Positions 1 to 7,634 of a DNA stretch of 64,000 nucleotides are shown piece by piece. A program made the translations under genes and the position numbers. The notes beneath the pieces were generated by a model that ran no database searches, was not told the origin of the DNA, and was given only the letters and a program-made list of their open reading frames with translations. Each line of letters begins with the position of its first letter. Within the stretch, counting starts at the first letter, position 1. This DNA comes from Streptomyces sp. M41(2017) (GTDB lineage: Bacteria; Actinomycetota; Actinomycetes; Streptomycetales; Streptomycetaceae), in the NCBI RefSeq assembly GCF_002078175.1, contig NZ_MWFK01000002.1:186001-250000 (forward strand), in the 5' to 3' direction.

Positions 1-1336
1 TCGGTGGTGCGAGGATGCGCCTGGCGCGGATGGTGGACCGGAATCCAGGAGCGAACCGTTCCACGACCTGTTCGATACGGTCGGCCATGATGCGCTGTTC
101 GCTCGTGTCCCACGATCCCGTAAGGCCCGCGTCCCCGGCATCTCCCTTCACGTGGTGCGGAAGGTGCGTGTATGCCCAGGCGGATTCGGTTCCCTTGGGT
201 GAGCGCGTCGCGTCCGCGGTCGTCATCTGACCGAAGAGCGTGAAAGGCCGGTCAGGCACCTGGCCCATGGCGATCTGCGCGGCGAACCGTGTCAGTTCGT
301 CGATTCCGTCCGCCAGGTGGACGGTCCCGGCTGACGCGGCCCCCGCCGAGTTCCACGGCACCGGGCTGTCCAGGGCCCAGTCGACCTTGAACGTGGCGAA
401 GTCCCACTGAAATCTGCGCAGGTCGGCTACGACTTGGGCGGGAAGGTGCTCCGGGGAGACGAGGTGGCCGTAGAGGTGAGGTACCGAGACGTCCGCGAGG
501 ACCGCCCGACGTGCCGGCACCGTTTCACCGTCGGCTGTGCGCACGGCGACGGCCCGTCCATCACGGACAACGATCTCCTCGACACGTTTCCCGCAGCGCA
601 CAGCCCCTCCGAGTCTGACGAGCCGCCGGACGAGGGCGTCAGTGAGGGCGCCGGCGCCTCCGCGGGGCACGGGGAACCCGTAGGTCTGCCCGAGCATCGA
701 CATGAGCCAGCCGAATCCACCGCTGCCTGCCGTCTCTGGGGCGAGGTCTGCGTGCAGGGCATTGCCGGCGAGGAGCAGGCGGCCCCCCTCGCCTTCGAAC
801 TCTTCCTCTCCCAAGCGCCTGACCGGAAGCATCAGGGAGCGGGCGAGGCGAAGCCCGCCCCCCGCCCTCAGGCGCATCGCCAGTTTCGCTCCTGAGCGCA
901 CCGGCGGAAACGGGGTGAACAACGCGTCGAGCAGGTCGGGCCGCAGCCGCTCCCAGACGGCGTGGAGTTCGCGCCACGCGGCACCGTCACCGACCGCAAA
1001 CGCATCCAGGGAAGCGGCAGTGTCCTCGATGCTGCGTCCCAGCACGGCGCAGCGGCCGTCGGACAGCGGGTGTGCGAGCACGCTCGGTGCGTGGCTCCAG
1101 CTCAGGCCCTCACGCTCCAGCTGCAGCCGTGCCAGCACCGGGGAGGCGGCGGCCAGAGGATAGAAGGAGCTGAAGAGGTCGTTGGTGAAGTCGGGCGCCA
1201 CACCGTGGTCGTGCCGGACCGCACCGCCGGGCACGTCCTGTGCCTCGAGTACCTCGACGCTCCAGCCCTGGTCGGCCAGCAAGTTGGCTGCCACGAGGCC
1301 GTTGGGGCCCGCCCCGATCACCACAGCGTCCGCCAT
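1..1336 (-). CDS. FAD-dependent oxidoreductase, phytoene dehydrogenase-like (3' end outside window)
   Basis: About 445 codons are visible and the C-terminus lies beyond the left edge. The ATG at 1334-1336 is preceded by AGGAGG. The N-terminus has a dinucleotide-binding fingerprint (IGAGPNG, residues 7-13) and a following E-A-x-x-x-P-G-G turn (around residues 32-39), the usual start of the CrtI/phytoene-desaturase branch of flavin amine-oxidase-like enzymes. A later stretch around residues 215-222 (VPRGGAGA) fits the conserved 'P-x-G-G' segment before the second half of the FAD domain. Family members dehydrogenate or isomerise hydrophobic substrates with FAD; the substrate here cannot be read from sequence. 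It lies just upstream of an SRPBCC gene on the same strand (gap about 50 bp), so the two may be co-transcribed. No carotenoid genes are nearby, so a carotenoid role is not supported. Confidence 0.85.
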   Translation of the reverse strand, partial: MADAVVIGAGPNGLVAANLLADQGWSVEVLEAQDVPGGAVRHDHGVAPDFTNDLFSSFYPLAAASPVLARLQLEREGLSWSHAPSVLAHPLSDGRCAVLGRSIEDTAASLDAFAVGDGAAWRELHAVWERLRPDLLDALFTPFPPVRSGAKLAMRLRAGGGLRLARSLMLPVRRLGEEEFEGEGGRLLLAGNALHADLAPETAGSGGFGWLMSMLGQTYGFPVPRGGAGALTDALVRRLVRLGGAVRCGKRVEEIVVRDGRAVAVRTADGETVPARRAVLADVSVPHLYGHLVSPEHLPAQVVADLRRFQWDFATFKVDWALDSPVPWNSAGAASAGTVHLADGIDELTRFAAQIAMGQVPDRPFTLFGQMTTADATRSPKGTESAWAYTHLPHHVKGDAGDAGLTGSWDTSEQRIMADRIEQVVERFAPGFRSTIRARRILAPP

Positions 1337-1385
1337 GCCCGCCTCCTGTTGTCTTCGTTGCTGTCAGTGACGTGAGGCGGCGGGA

Positions 1386-1850
1386 TCACCGCGACGGATC
1401 GGGCTGCTGTTGATCTGTGGATGTGTTCTCGCACAGGTCCGCCAGGCGAGCGAGCATGGTGCGGTGGCGGATCTGGATCAGGGCTTCCACGGCGAAGTTG
1501 TGCAGGACGCCTCCGACCCCCTGGAGCGGATGCTCATCGATGATCACGAGCGTGTACTCGCCCCAGGGGCGCACCTCGATGGCGATCCTGGCGGTGCCCA
1601 AGGGGCCGGCCTTGGCTTCCAGCTCCAGTTCGCGCCCGTCGACGCACGCCCGCACCACGGTCTCGTTGTTGAGGGTGAACGGGCCAGCCTCGACTTGGAA
1701 TTCGAGAGCCGCGTGAACCTGGGGCCACTTGCCGCGCACCGGGAAAGACTCGGCGGTTCCCACTACCCATTCGGCGTAGCGCTGTGGATCGGCCAGGACG
1801 GCCCACACGTCACGAGGCCTCTTCTTGATCATTCGGTGTCGGACAGCCAT
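1386..1850 (-). CDS. SRPBCC family (polyketide cyclase/START-like) protein
   Basis: 154 residues from the ATG at 1848-1850, chosen because AGGAGG lies 6-7 bases upstream; an ATG-like start further upstream has no such site. The opening (MAVRHRMIKK, then PRDVWAVLADPQRYAEW) is the typical first strand and helix of the SRPBCC/polyketide-cyclase-2 fold, and the C-terminal long helix (residues ~115-140) carries the usual amphipathic pattern. Such proteins form a deep hydrophobic ligand pocket; no ligand can be assigned. The gene precedes the FAD oxidoreductase on the same strand, and a START-like protein next to a phytoene-dehydrogenase-like enzyme suggests both act on a lipid-like substrate, which is inference only. 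Confidence 0.8.
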   Translation of the reverse strand: MAVRHRMIKKRPRDVWAVLADPQRYAEWVVGTAESFPVRGKWPQVHAALEFQVEAGPFTLNNETVVRACVDGRELELEAKAGPLGTARIAIEVRPWGEYTLVIIDEHPLQGVGGVLHNFAVEALIQIRHRTMLARLADLCENTSTDQQQPDPSR

Positions 1851-1935
1851 GCCAACCTCCTGTGTCAGCCGGGAAGGATCTGCGTTGAGTCCCCCGTCTG
1901 AACGCACACAACCCCGGGCGGGGCAACCTCATGTT

Positions 1936-2845
1936 TCACGCACTGCCATTGCCGATCTTGCTGCGATGGTCGGCGTCACCGCCGGCGCCGAGCAGGCCAG
2001 TGGCCAGGAACGGATGCCGGCCCGCCAGCCGCGGCAGTTCCCGGCGCGACAGGCGCATCACAACAGGCGGCAGCGCAGCTCTGCCCACCTGCGCAGCCCG
2101 GAGCCAGCCCGGCACGTATACCGCGGTGCGGCGGCGCTCCACTGCACGGACCAGCCGGCGAGCCACCTCATCGGCCCCGTACACCCGCCGCGCGGGGGCC
2201 CGGCATATGAGCCCGCAATTCCCGCAGCACGGCATGCTCGTCGGCGTCGCGAATCATGTCGGTATCGGTCCAGTTCAGATAGGCGATGCCCACGGCAATG
2301 CGCTCATGGGCGACCTCGGCGCGCAGCGAGTGCGCGAATGCCTCGGCGCCCGCTTTCGACGCGCAGTAGGCGCTCATCATCGGTGCGGCACCGATTGAGG
2401 CCAGAGAGGCAATCTGCAGGAAGTAGCCCGCCGTCTTCCTCAGGTCGGGCAGGAAGGCGCGTCCGGTGTTCGCACTGCCCACCAGGTTCACCTCGACCAC
2501 GCGGCGCCATGAGTCCGGGTCCGATGAGGAGAACGGGCCGCCTTCGGCGATACCTGCGTTGGCGATCACCACCGACGGCGGGCCCAGCGACGCACGGACT
2601 TCACGGGCCACGCTTTCCAGACCTGCGGGGTCGGTGACATCGACCTCCCAGACGGCGGCGACGTCCAGCTCCGCTGCTCGCGCCTCCAGGACCGGCCTTT
2701 CGTGGCCGACGAGCGCCAGTCGCGCTCCCCGCCGTCCCAGTTCCCGCGCGAGAGCGGCGCCGACGCCTCTCGCCGCCCCCGTCACCACGACGGTGCGGCC
2801 GCGAAGTGGGCTCTCTCGCTTCACCAGTCCACTCCCGACCCTCAT
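1936..2845 (-). pseudogene. Short-chain dehydrogenase/reductase, frameshifted
   Basis: The first frame runs from 2845 (or the GTG at 2824, which has GGGAG upstream) to a stop at 2168. It shows the NAD(P)-binding TGAARGVG motif near residue 21, an NAG motif, and the catalytic Y-x-x-x-K (YCASK, about residues 160-164). Protein-like sequence then continues in a second frame (ARRVYGADEVARRLVRAVER and onward) to a stop at 1936, giving the roughly 300-residue length of the family. The two frames meet at the G5 run 2194-2198 within GGGGGCCC, so a one-base indel explains the break. The extended tail rich in arginine and leucine resembles the membrane-associating C-terminus of actinobacterial SDRs. 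Either a recent pseudogene or a sequencing error. Confidence 0.8.
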
Positions 2846-3206
2846 AGCAGTGCCAGACTTGAACAATGCGCACCAAAGAGCGCCTTTCTGGATAAGATCA
2901 CATCCCTGCGGGGAGGGCGCTCTGGCGTGGTGTCCGTCGATGCGTTCACCGGCTTTCGCCGGGTTACCAGAGCGGCCTGAACAGTTCCCTAGCCTTCTCA
3001 CAGACCGGGCCCGACGTTGTCGCGTGTCGAGCACGGCCTGGCAGGCGGCGATGCTCCTGTCGCGTACGCGTCCGGTGACTGCACAGGACTGATGAAGAAG
3101 GCGCCGAGCGACGACAGCGACTGCTGCCGCCCTCAGCCATGGAGCGCCGCCACAGAAGCTGTGAAGCCGCCTCTCGCAGATGGTGGGCGAAATGACGCTT
3201 GGGCGG
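2846..3206. other. Gene-free spacer
   Basis: No reading frame with convincing codon pattern or start site was found. It separates the dehydrogenase from the DUF3140 gene and must hold the dehydrogenase promoter, which I could not locate by motif. Confidence 0.4.
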
Positions 3207-3542
3207 TCACTTCTTCGGGTCGTGTCCCCAGTTCATAAGCGAGTATCGCCAAGGGGTATCGGTGACGTCGCCATCGGGGCGCTGCGCACTGTGGCGTTTG
3301 ACGTAGCCGACGACCTTGCGCATGTGGTCCAGGTCGCTGTCAGTCAAGTCCGTCTTGTTCGTGTTCAAGAGCTTGATGATGCGCCTGCCGGAGGCGTGCC
3401 CGACGCTTTCTGTGCCGTCGCTCTGTCCGACGCTCTTCGACTCGTCGGTGGCCAGCCAGTCCTCGAGCTGTGCGGGGGGCATGTTGACGGCCTTCTGGAA
3501 CGCACCGACGGTCTCGTCACGGTCGTCGTCGTGTGCGGCCAT
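3207..3542 (-). CDS. DUF3140 family protein
   Basis: 111 residues. The C-terminal block with MRKVVGYVKRH and the terminal WRYSLMNWGHDP matches my memory of DUF3140, a small actinobacterial family often found next to DUF2945 proteins; no function is established. The start ATG (3540-3542) overlaps the TGA of the upstream gene (ATGA), so translation is coupled. Charged and soluble, no signal peptide or membrane segment. A KRHSAQRPDGDV stretch suggests a helix-turn-helix-like or nucleic-acid-binding surface, but this is speculative. Confidence 0.8.
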   Translation of the reverse strand: MAAHDDDRDETVGAFQKAVNMPPAQLEDWLATDESKSVGQSDGTESVGHASGRRIIKLLNTNKTDLTDSDLDHMRKVVGYVKRHSAQRPDGDVTDTPWRYSLMNWGHDPKK

Positions 3543-3769
3543 CAGGATCGGCGGCCCTTCTTGTCAAGGGCGCCGGGCTTGTGCACGGCTGAACGTCCGC
3601 TCTTGTCGCTCTCGACCTCATACTGCGGCTCGTCAGCAGAGGCGTCGACGGTGCGGCCCGCCGCTTCCGTCCGATCGGTGACCTTCCGCTTCACTGTTCC
3701 GGTCACCTTCTCGCCGTGGCTCTTCCACGCCACCTTGTCGCCCTTGCTGAGCTTCTTCTTCGCGGACAT
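3542..3769 (-). CDS. DUF2945 (hypervirulence-associated TUDOR-like) protein
   Basis: 75 residues from the ATG at 3767-3769, preceded by GGAAGGGAAG; an in-frame upstream ATG lacks a better site. The sequence MSAKKKLSKGDKVAWKSHGE followed by G-T-V and a basic/acidic second half is the DUF2945 / HVA1 TUDOR-like pattern (small barrel, K-G-D-x-V-x-W motif). Function is unknown; the fold is found in small stress-associated proteins. It is translationally coupled to the downstream DUF3140 gene by a 4-base overlap, so the two products are probably made in similar amounts and may interact. Confidence 0.8.
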   Translation of the reverse strand: MSAKKKLSKGDKVAWKSHGEKVTGTVKRKVTDRTEAAGRTVDASADEPQYEVESDKSGRSAVHKPGALDKKGRRS

Positions 3770-3936
3770 GACACTTCCCTTCCGACGGATCCACAAGGAC
3801 CCGCCGCTCTGCGGCCCGGCAAATCACCGACCCACGGCCGATCACGTCTCTCAGCCTCACGCCTGCGCACCCTCCACGCATCCGCTGCAACGGCGCCGGG
3901 GGCCGCCGGGGGGGGCAGGATGCAGCTGCTGGGGCA

Positions 3937-4060
3937 CGACCGTGCTTTGGACTCGTGTGCAGAGGAGATGTCCGCGGCGAAGACGCCGAAGCGGGTGCAG
4001 GCCGATCCGGCGAGAAGGGCGAGACCGCCGACAGCCGCGGCCGATCTGCTGCGCCTGCCA
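3937..4060 (-). pseudogene. Possible C-terminal relic of an NrfD/PsrC-type membrane subunit
   Basis: On the minus strand a short stretch reads GLALLAGSACTRFGVFAADI, followed by SSAHESKA. This resembles the last transmembrane helix and tail of actinobacterial NrfD-like polysulfide-reductase subunits, which end with a G-S-A-x-T-R-F-G-V-F motif. No upstream helices or start can be found between here and the isochorismatase gene, so it looks like a leftover of a deleted gene. The match is short and from memory. Confidence 0.3.
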
Positions 4061-4221
4061 GGAGCGAGGTCGCGGCGCCTGCCCTCGGCAGGGCCCGGGC
4101 GGTGGCGGCAGACGGCTTCAGTGTGCGTCCCGCAGTCGACGAGGTTGCCGCTGGCCACCGCGGGCGCCACCGGCCGTCATTTCCCTTATGGGCTTGTCGG
4201 GCCGTGCGTCCGTCGGTGGGC

Positions 4222-4758
4222 TCAGAAGGCGACGTTTGCGGCGGCGCAGATGTTTGCATTCATGTTGCGGCGCATCATGCGCAGCGCGGCGTCGGCGAGA
4301 TCGGCGTGGATGTGGGCCACGGCGTCCTGAGGCACGGTGACCTGGAGGTGTCGGATGTGGGCGTCGAGCGCCGAGTACAGGACGCATTGTTCGGTGACTT
4401 GGCCGCACAGCACCACGTGGTCGATGTCCTGCTGGGCGAGCAGATAGGTCAGCGGCGTCTCGTAGAAGATGGAGTGCCGGGCCTTGACGACGAAGAGGGA
4501 TGTGTCGTCGGGCCGAAGTGGTTTGACGAGGTCGGCGTGCGGGCCGGCGAGCGCCACATCGAGCAGCTCTCCGTGGTGGGATCGCCACTGGCCGAAGTTG
4601 TCGTTGACGTAGATGACAGGCGCCTCGGCGGTTCTGGCGCGCTCCAGGAGGCGGCTGAGCGCCGGGATCGCCTCTGCCACCGACGGGAGGAGACGATCGA
4701 CGTCCGGATGGTCGTAGGTGTTGATCATGTCGATGACGATCAATGCGGTTTTGCCCAT
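4222..4758 (-). CDS. Isochorismatase family cysteine hydrolase
   Basis: 178 residues. Family landmarks are the first-strand Asp in ALIVIDMIN (D10 region), the Lys in the KARHSIFYET segment (general base region, about residue 93), and the nucleophilic Cys in CGQVTEQCVLYSA (second Cys, about residue 125) preceded by the cis-peptide region. These form the Asp-Lys-Cys triad of nicotinamidase/isochorismatase-like enzymes that hydrolyse amide or vinyl-ether bonds; the substrate is not determinable. It is the last gene of a same-strand run starting with a SigB/F-type sigma factor, with a gap of 40 bp from the ANTAR gene, so it may be stress induced. The tail after residue 160 is longer than in nicotinamidases. 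Confidence 0.88.
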   Translation of the reverse strand: MGKTALIVIDMINTYDHPDVDRLLPSVAEAIPALSRLLERARTAEAPVIYVNDNFGQWRSHHGELLDVALAGPHADLVKPLRPDDTSLFVVKARHSIFYETPLTYLLAQQDIDHVVLCGQVTEQCVLYSALDAHIRHLQVTVPQDAVAHIHADLADAALRMMRRNMNANICAAANVAF

Positions 4759-4798
4759 GGATGGTCCTGGCTGCTCCGTCGGCGGCTGGGGGGGTCGG

Positions 4799-5164
4799 TC
4801 AGGCAGCGCGGCGCTGCGCCCGGATGGCCTCCTCCAGAGCTATGCGGATGCCGAGGTTGAGTTCACCGCAGGATGCCCAGGAGGTGAGAAATTCGGCGAT
4901 GCGAAGCGGCGTGATGGTGGTGCGCTGCGAGACTTCCGTCAGTACGGCCCGCGCCGAACAGGCGGGCAGCCGCCCAAGTGCCATCACAATGCCGACGGCC
5001 TGATGCATCACCGGGTCGGCGGATGCGCCCTGCAGCGAGGTGCTCGGTGGTCCTTGCCGCCCCGTTGCCGGTGCGGTGGCCACGGCGCGCGTCGTAGCGG
5101 CTCCCGACTGCGCAGGGTGGAGATCATCGGTTTGATCCTGCCCCGTGGGAAGCCGCTCTTGCAT
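4799..5164 (-). CDS. ANTAR domain protein
   Basis: 121 residues from the ATG at 5162-5164, supported by AGGAG about 10 bases upstream. The first half is low-complexity; residues ~50-115 form an ANTAR three-helix bundle: DPVMHQAVGIVMALGRL, then AVLTEVSQRTTITPLRIAEF and a final W-A-S-x-G-E-L helix. ANTAR domains bind paired RNA hairpins and prevent transcription termination. There is no receiver or GAF domain, so the input signal must come from partners. It is fourth in the sigma-factor cluster (26-bp gap to the gene before). The usual Q-A-V/I-G dimerisation signature is present (HQAVGIVMA). Targets unknown. Confidence 0.75.
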   Translation of the reverse strand: MQERLPTGQDQTDDLHPAQSGAATTRAVATAPATGRQGPPSTSLQGASADPVMHQAVGIVMALGRLPACSARAVLTEVSQRTTITPLRIAEFLTSWASCGELNLGIRIALEEAIRAQRRAA

Positions 5165-5190
5165 CCGGCTCGTCTCCTGGCGGAGCGGGC

Positions 5191-5454
5191 TCACTGGGTG
5201 CCTGCCTTGGCTGCGGCTGAGCTTGTGGGCCAGGGGCTGGTCCACGGCGTCCAGACTTCCGGTCCTCCACCGTGCCATTCGATGAGGGGCAGTTCGGCGA
5301 CGTCGACCTCGTCCAGGTCCTCCCAGCCGGCCCGGTGCAAAAGCACGGTGAGTTCACCGAGGCTACGTGCTTGGCCGACGAGTCGTCCGTCGACCCACAC
5401 CTGGCGGCCGACCGGTCTGGTGGGCGGATGGATGATCACGGAACGTTCGCTCAT
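5191..5454 (-). CDS. Small conserved hypothetical protein
   Basis: 87 residues from the ATG at 5452-5454 with AGGAG upstream. The sequence begins MSERSVIIHPPTRPVGRQVW, then VDGRLVGQARSLGELTVLLHRAG and an acidic segment ending L-I-E-W-H-G-G-G-P-E-V-W. I recognise this as a recurrent Streptomyces small protein with no assigned function; the G-G-G-P-E-x-W ending is the conserved part. No signal peptide or membrane segment. It lies 11 bp after the DUF5133 stop and 26 bp before the ANTAR gene, so it is part of the sigma-factor cluster. Confidence 0.65.
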   Translation of the reverse strand: MSERSVIIHPPTRPVGRQVWVDGRLVGQARSLGELTVLLHRAGWEDLDEVDVAELPLIEWHGGGPEVWTPWTSPWPTSSAAAKAGTQ

Positions 5455-5465
5455 GTCCTGTCTCC

Positions 5466-5849
5466 TCACTGTCCGACGGGCCGCGCTGTGTGCGAGCCGG
5501 GCAGCGCCGCGTGCCCCAGGCGGGGGTGCTCACCGATGCCGCACTGCAGGGCACTGATCTCGTGCTGGAAGACGGTTGCCGTGAGGGCGGGCGCTGCCGG
5601 GGACGCCTCGGCCACCGCTCGTTCGGGGCTACGCTTCCCGCCGGCAGCTGGTGGCGTGTCCGAGCAGGCGGCGAGGTAGGAGTGTGCCTTGTGCAGAGCG
5701 TGAGTGATCTCGCGGGTGCCGGTTGACACGCACAGCGTGTATTCGACGTTGCGCAGGTGCTGGCCGGACGGGGACGTTCCGGCCGCGGCGAGGAGGGCTT
5801 CGTATTCCGTGAGGAGTCGGCGCAGGGTGGCGGGGAGGGGCATCAGCAT
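5466..5849 (-). CDS. DUF5133 domain protein
   Basis: 127 residues from the ATG at 5847-5849, preceded by AAGGAG. The opening MLMPLPATLRRLLTEYEALL and the following YTLCVSTGTREI segment are characteristic of DUF5133, a Streptomyces family usually close to ANTAR or stress genes. Residues ~65-127 diverge and include Pro/Ala-rich sequence. No function is known. The gene starts 79 bp after the sigma-factor stop on the same strand and is followed after 11 bp by the small hypothetical gene, which suggests one transcript. Confidence 0.75.
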   Translation of the reverse strand: MLMPLPATLRRLLTEYEALLAAAGTSPSGQHLRNVEYTLCVSTGTREITHALHKAHSYLAACSDTPPAAGGKRSPERAVAEASPAAPALTATVFQHEISALQCGIGEHPRLGHAALPGSHTARPVGQ

Positions 5850-5928
5850 CGGTACGACTCCTTCGGACTCTTCGAGTGGTGGCCGTTGCACGGCCTCGGA
5901 CGCGCTGCGTGGGATGAGGGCGACGGTT

Positions 5929-6759
5929 TCACGGGGCCAGCACCTCTTTGCGTACGCGCTGGCAGCTGCGGCTGATGAGCCGGGAGACGTGCATCTGGGA
6001 GATGCCGAGTTCCTCGGCTATACGTGTTTGCGTCATGTCCTCGAAGAAGCGCATGTAGAGAACACTTCGCTCACGTTCGGGCAGTCGTCGCAGAGCGTTC
6101 TTGGCAGCTTCACGGTCGACGACGAGGTCGAAGGCGGAATCGGTCACGCCGAGGGTGTCGCCGAGGCTGTATCCGTCGTCACCGGCGGCCAGTTCGGCAT
6201 CCAGCGAGAGGCTGCTGAAGCTCTGCAGAGCCTCCAGGCCTGCGGCGACTTCGTCCTCCGTCAGCCCGGTATGTGCGGCGAGTTCGGCCGGGGTCGGCTC
6301 CGGCGCGCCGGAGCGTTCGGAGAGCTCACGGCGCGCGACGCGGACCCTGTTGCGAACCTCCTGCACGCGCCGGGGCACCCGCACGGCCCACATTCGGTCC
6401 CGGAAGTGCCGCTTGATCTCGCCGGTGATCGTGGGGATCGCATAGCTCTCGAACGCCCCCCGGGAAGGATCGAAGCCGTCGACAGCCTTGACGAGGCCGA
6501 GGGCTGCCACCTGACGCAAGTCGTCCATGGCTTCGCCGCGGTCACGGAAGCGGCTCGCGAGGCGGTGGGCCATGGGAAGCCACAAGGCCACCAGCTCATC
6601 ACGCACCGCTTCGCGTTGTGGACCGTCTTCCAGATCGGCCAGCTGCGCGAAGAGCGCATCGACCTCCGGGTATTCCTCGTGTGTGCGCCGCTCGGCGACG
6701 GATCGGGGGCCGGAGCGGTTGTCCCCATGAGCACGGTCGGCAGCTATCTGAGTGAGCAC
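5929..6759 (-). CDS. SigB/SigF-family RNA polymerase sigma factor
   Basis: 276 residues from the GTG at 6757-6759, which has AGGAG eight bases upstream; longer in-frame extensions lack a ribosome site. Regions in order: sigma region 2 (about residues 60-130, with MDDLRQVAALGLVKAVDGFD and the promoter-melting DRMWAVRVPRR), region 3 (P-T-P-A-E-L-A followed by a coiled segment), and region 4 helix-turn-helix at the C-terminus (QTRIAEELGISQMHVSRLIS). Length and motifs fit the group 3 SigB/F/G/H class that Streptomyces uses for osmotic, oxidative and developmental stress under partner-switching control. There is no anti-sigma gene directly beside it, but several RsbW-like and STAS genes lie elsewhere in the window. 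It heads a five-gene same-strand cluster. Confidence 0.93.
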   Translation of the reverse strand: MLTQIAADRAHGDNRSGPRSVAERRTHEEYPEVDALFAQLADLEDGPQREAVRDELVALWLPMAHRLASRFRDRGEAMDDLRQVAALGLVKAVDGFDPSRGAFESYAIPTITGEIKRHFRDRMWAVRVPRRVQEVRNRVRVARRELSERSGAPEPTPAELAAHTGLTEDEVAAGLEALQSFSSLSLDAELAAGDDGYSLGDTLGVTDSAFDLVVDREAAKNALRRLPERERSVLYMRFFEDMTQTRIAEELGISQMHVSRLISRSCQRVRKEVLAP

Positions 6760-7276
6760 AGCGGTCGCTCCTGGCGGTGAGTACCTGCCATGCACGGGAC
6801 GGATGCCCGGGCACAGCAGAAACGGGTAGTCAGGGTTCGCCGTACGGAGATCTGCCTCGCCTGAGGAATTCGCAGCAGCTGGGGCGGTCCCCGCTCGGCG
6901 TGCGCCTCCGGTCCGAAGCACTAATCCGCGCCTGCCCCGCGATCACGCCCGCAAACGCCACGGATCGAAGAGCACGCACCAGGTCCGATTTGCACAATAA
7001 ATCACTTTGGCAGCTTTCGCGAGGCGAGCCAGAAATCTTGGACCGCAGGGATGACCCAGCGGCCGCCCCCCTGCACAGGGCCGACTGCCCTGTTGGCAGT
7101 CGCACGGCAGCCATCCGAAACTGATGGCGGCCAAGCCCACTGTTGAGGTGGCGCCTGCGCGTACCTTCTCCCGAGCGGCCCATGCGCGGTAGACGGCCGG
7201 TTATGGAGAGGGGTCCCGATGGCCCGTAACTGCATTTCTGTTTGCAGCAGAGCGGAGGACATCTGATACCTGACCG
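6760..7276. other. Intergenic region upstream of the sigma factor
   Basis: About 500 bases with no convincing gene. The minus strand has open frames of 65-117 codons but without ribosome sites or recognisable motifs. The sigma-factor promoter should lie near 6770-6850; a weak GGCAT-N16-AGGTAC is visible around 6775-6800 on the minus strand, five of six bases from a SigB-type -10, which would imply autoregulation, but the match is not strong. Confidence 0.35.
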
Positions 7277-7621
7277 TTAAAGGAAAGTCAGGATTTCGCA
7301 GACTGCCATAGCTCCGACGGTGAGAGTTAGCGTCCAGGCAACGCAGCGCTTGCGCAAGCTCTGGTATCGGTTCTCGTACTCCGCGCGCAGAGACAGGCAG
7401 CGCGCAGCGATACGCTCGATATCGGTGCGGGCGCGTTGCAAGCTCTCAGAGATGTAGCGCTGTTCGATGTCTGCTCGCTGTGATGTAGTCAGCCAATCCA
7501 TGGCGACGGTGAAGTCGCGTGCACGTTGCTCCGCCTCTGTCACGGTGGCCTGCCACAGCAAGAAGCCTTCTACTTCGTTACCCAATGCGTCGTCGTGCTC
7601 CGGGCGGAACTGATTACTCAC
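7277..7621 (-). CDS. Small protein with C-terminal membrane helix
   Basis: 114 residues from the GTG at 7619-7621, with GAGGAGGG seven bases upstream. Residues 1-90 are rich in Glu, Arg and Ala with a helical, coiled-coil-like pattern (RARTDIERIAARCLSLRAEY); the last ~18 residues (TLTLTVGAMAVCEILTFL) form a hydrophobic tail anchor. No family recognised. It starts 13 bp after the ctaD stop, so it is almost certainly expressed with the cytochrome oxidase gene and could be an accessory or assembly partner; that role is inferred only from position. Confidence 0.7.
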   Translation of the reverse strand: MSNQFRPEHDDALGNEVEGFLLWQATVTEAEQRARDFTVAMDWLTTSQRADIEQRYISESLQRARTDIERIAARCLSLRAEYENRYQSLRKRCVAWTLTLTVGAMAVCEILTFL

Positions 7622-7634
7622 CGGGCCCTCCTCT

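Noticed and set aside
6770..6800. Autoregulatory SigB-type promoter for the sigma gene
   Set aside because: Only an imperfect match (AGGTAC and weak -35) was found, so it was noted within the spacer but not listed as a promoter.
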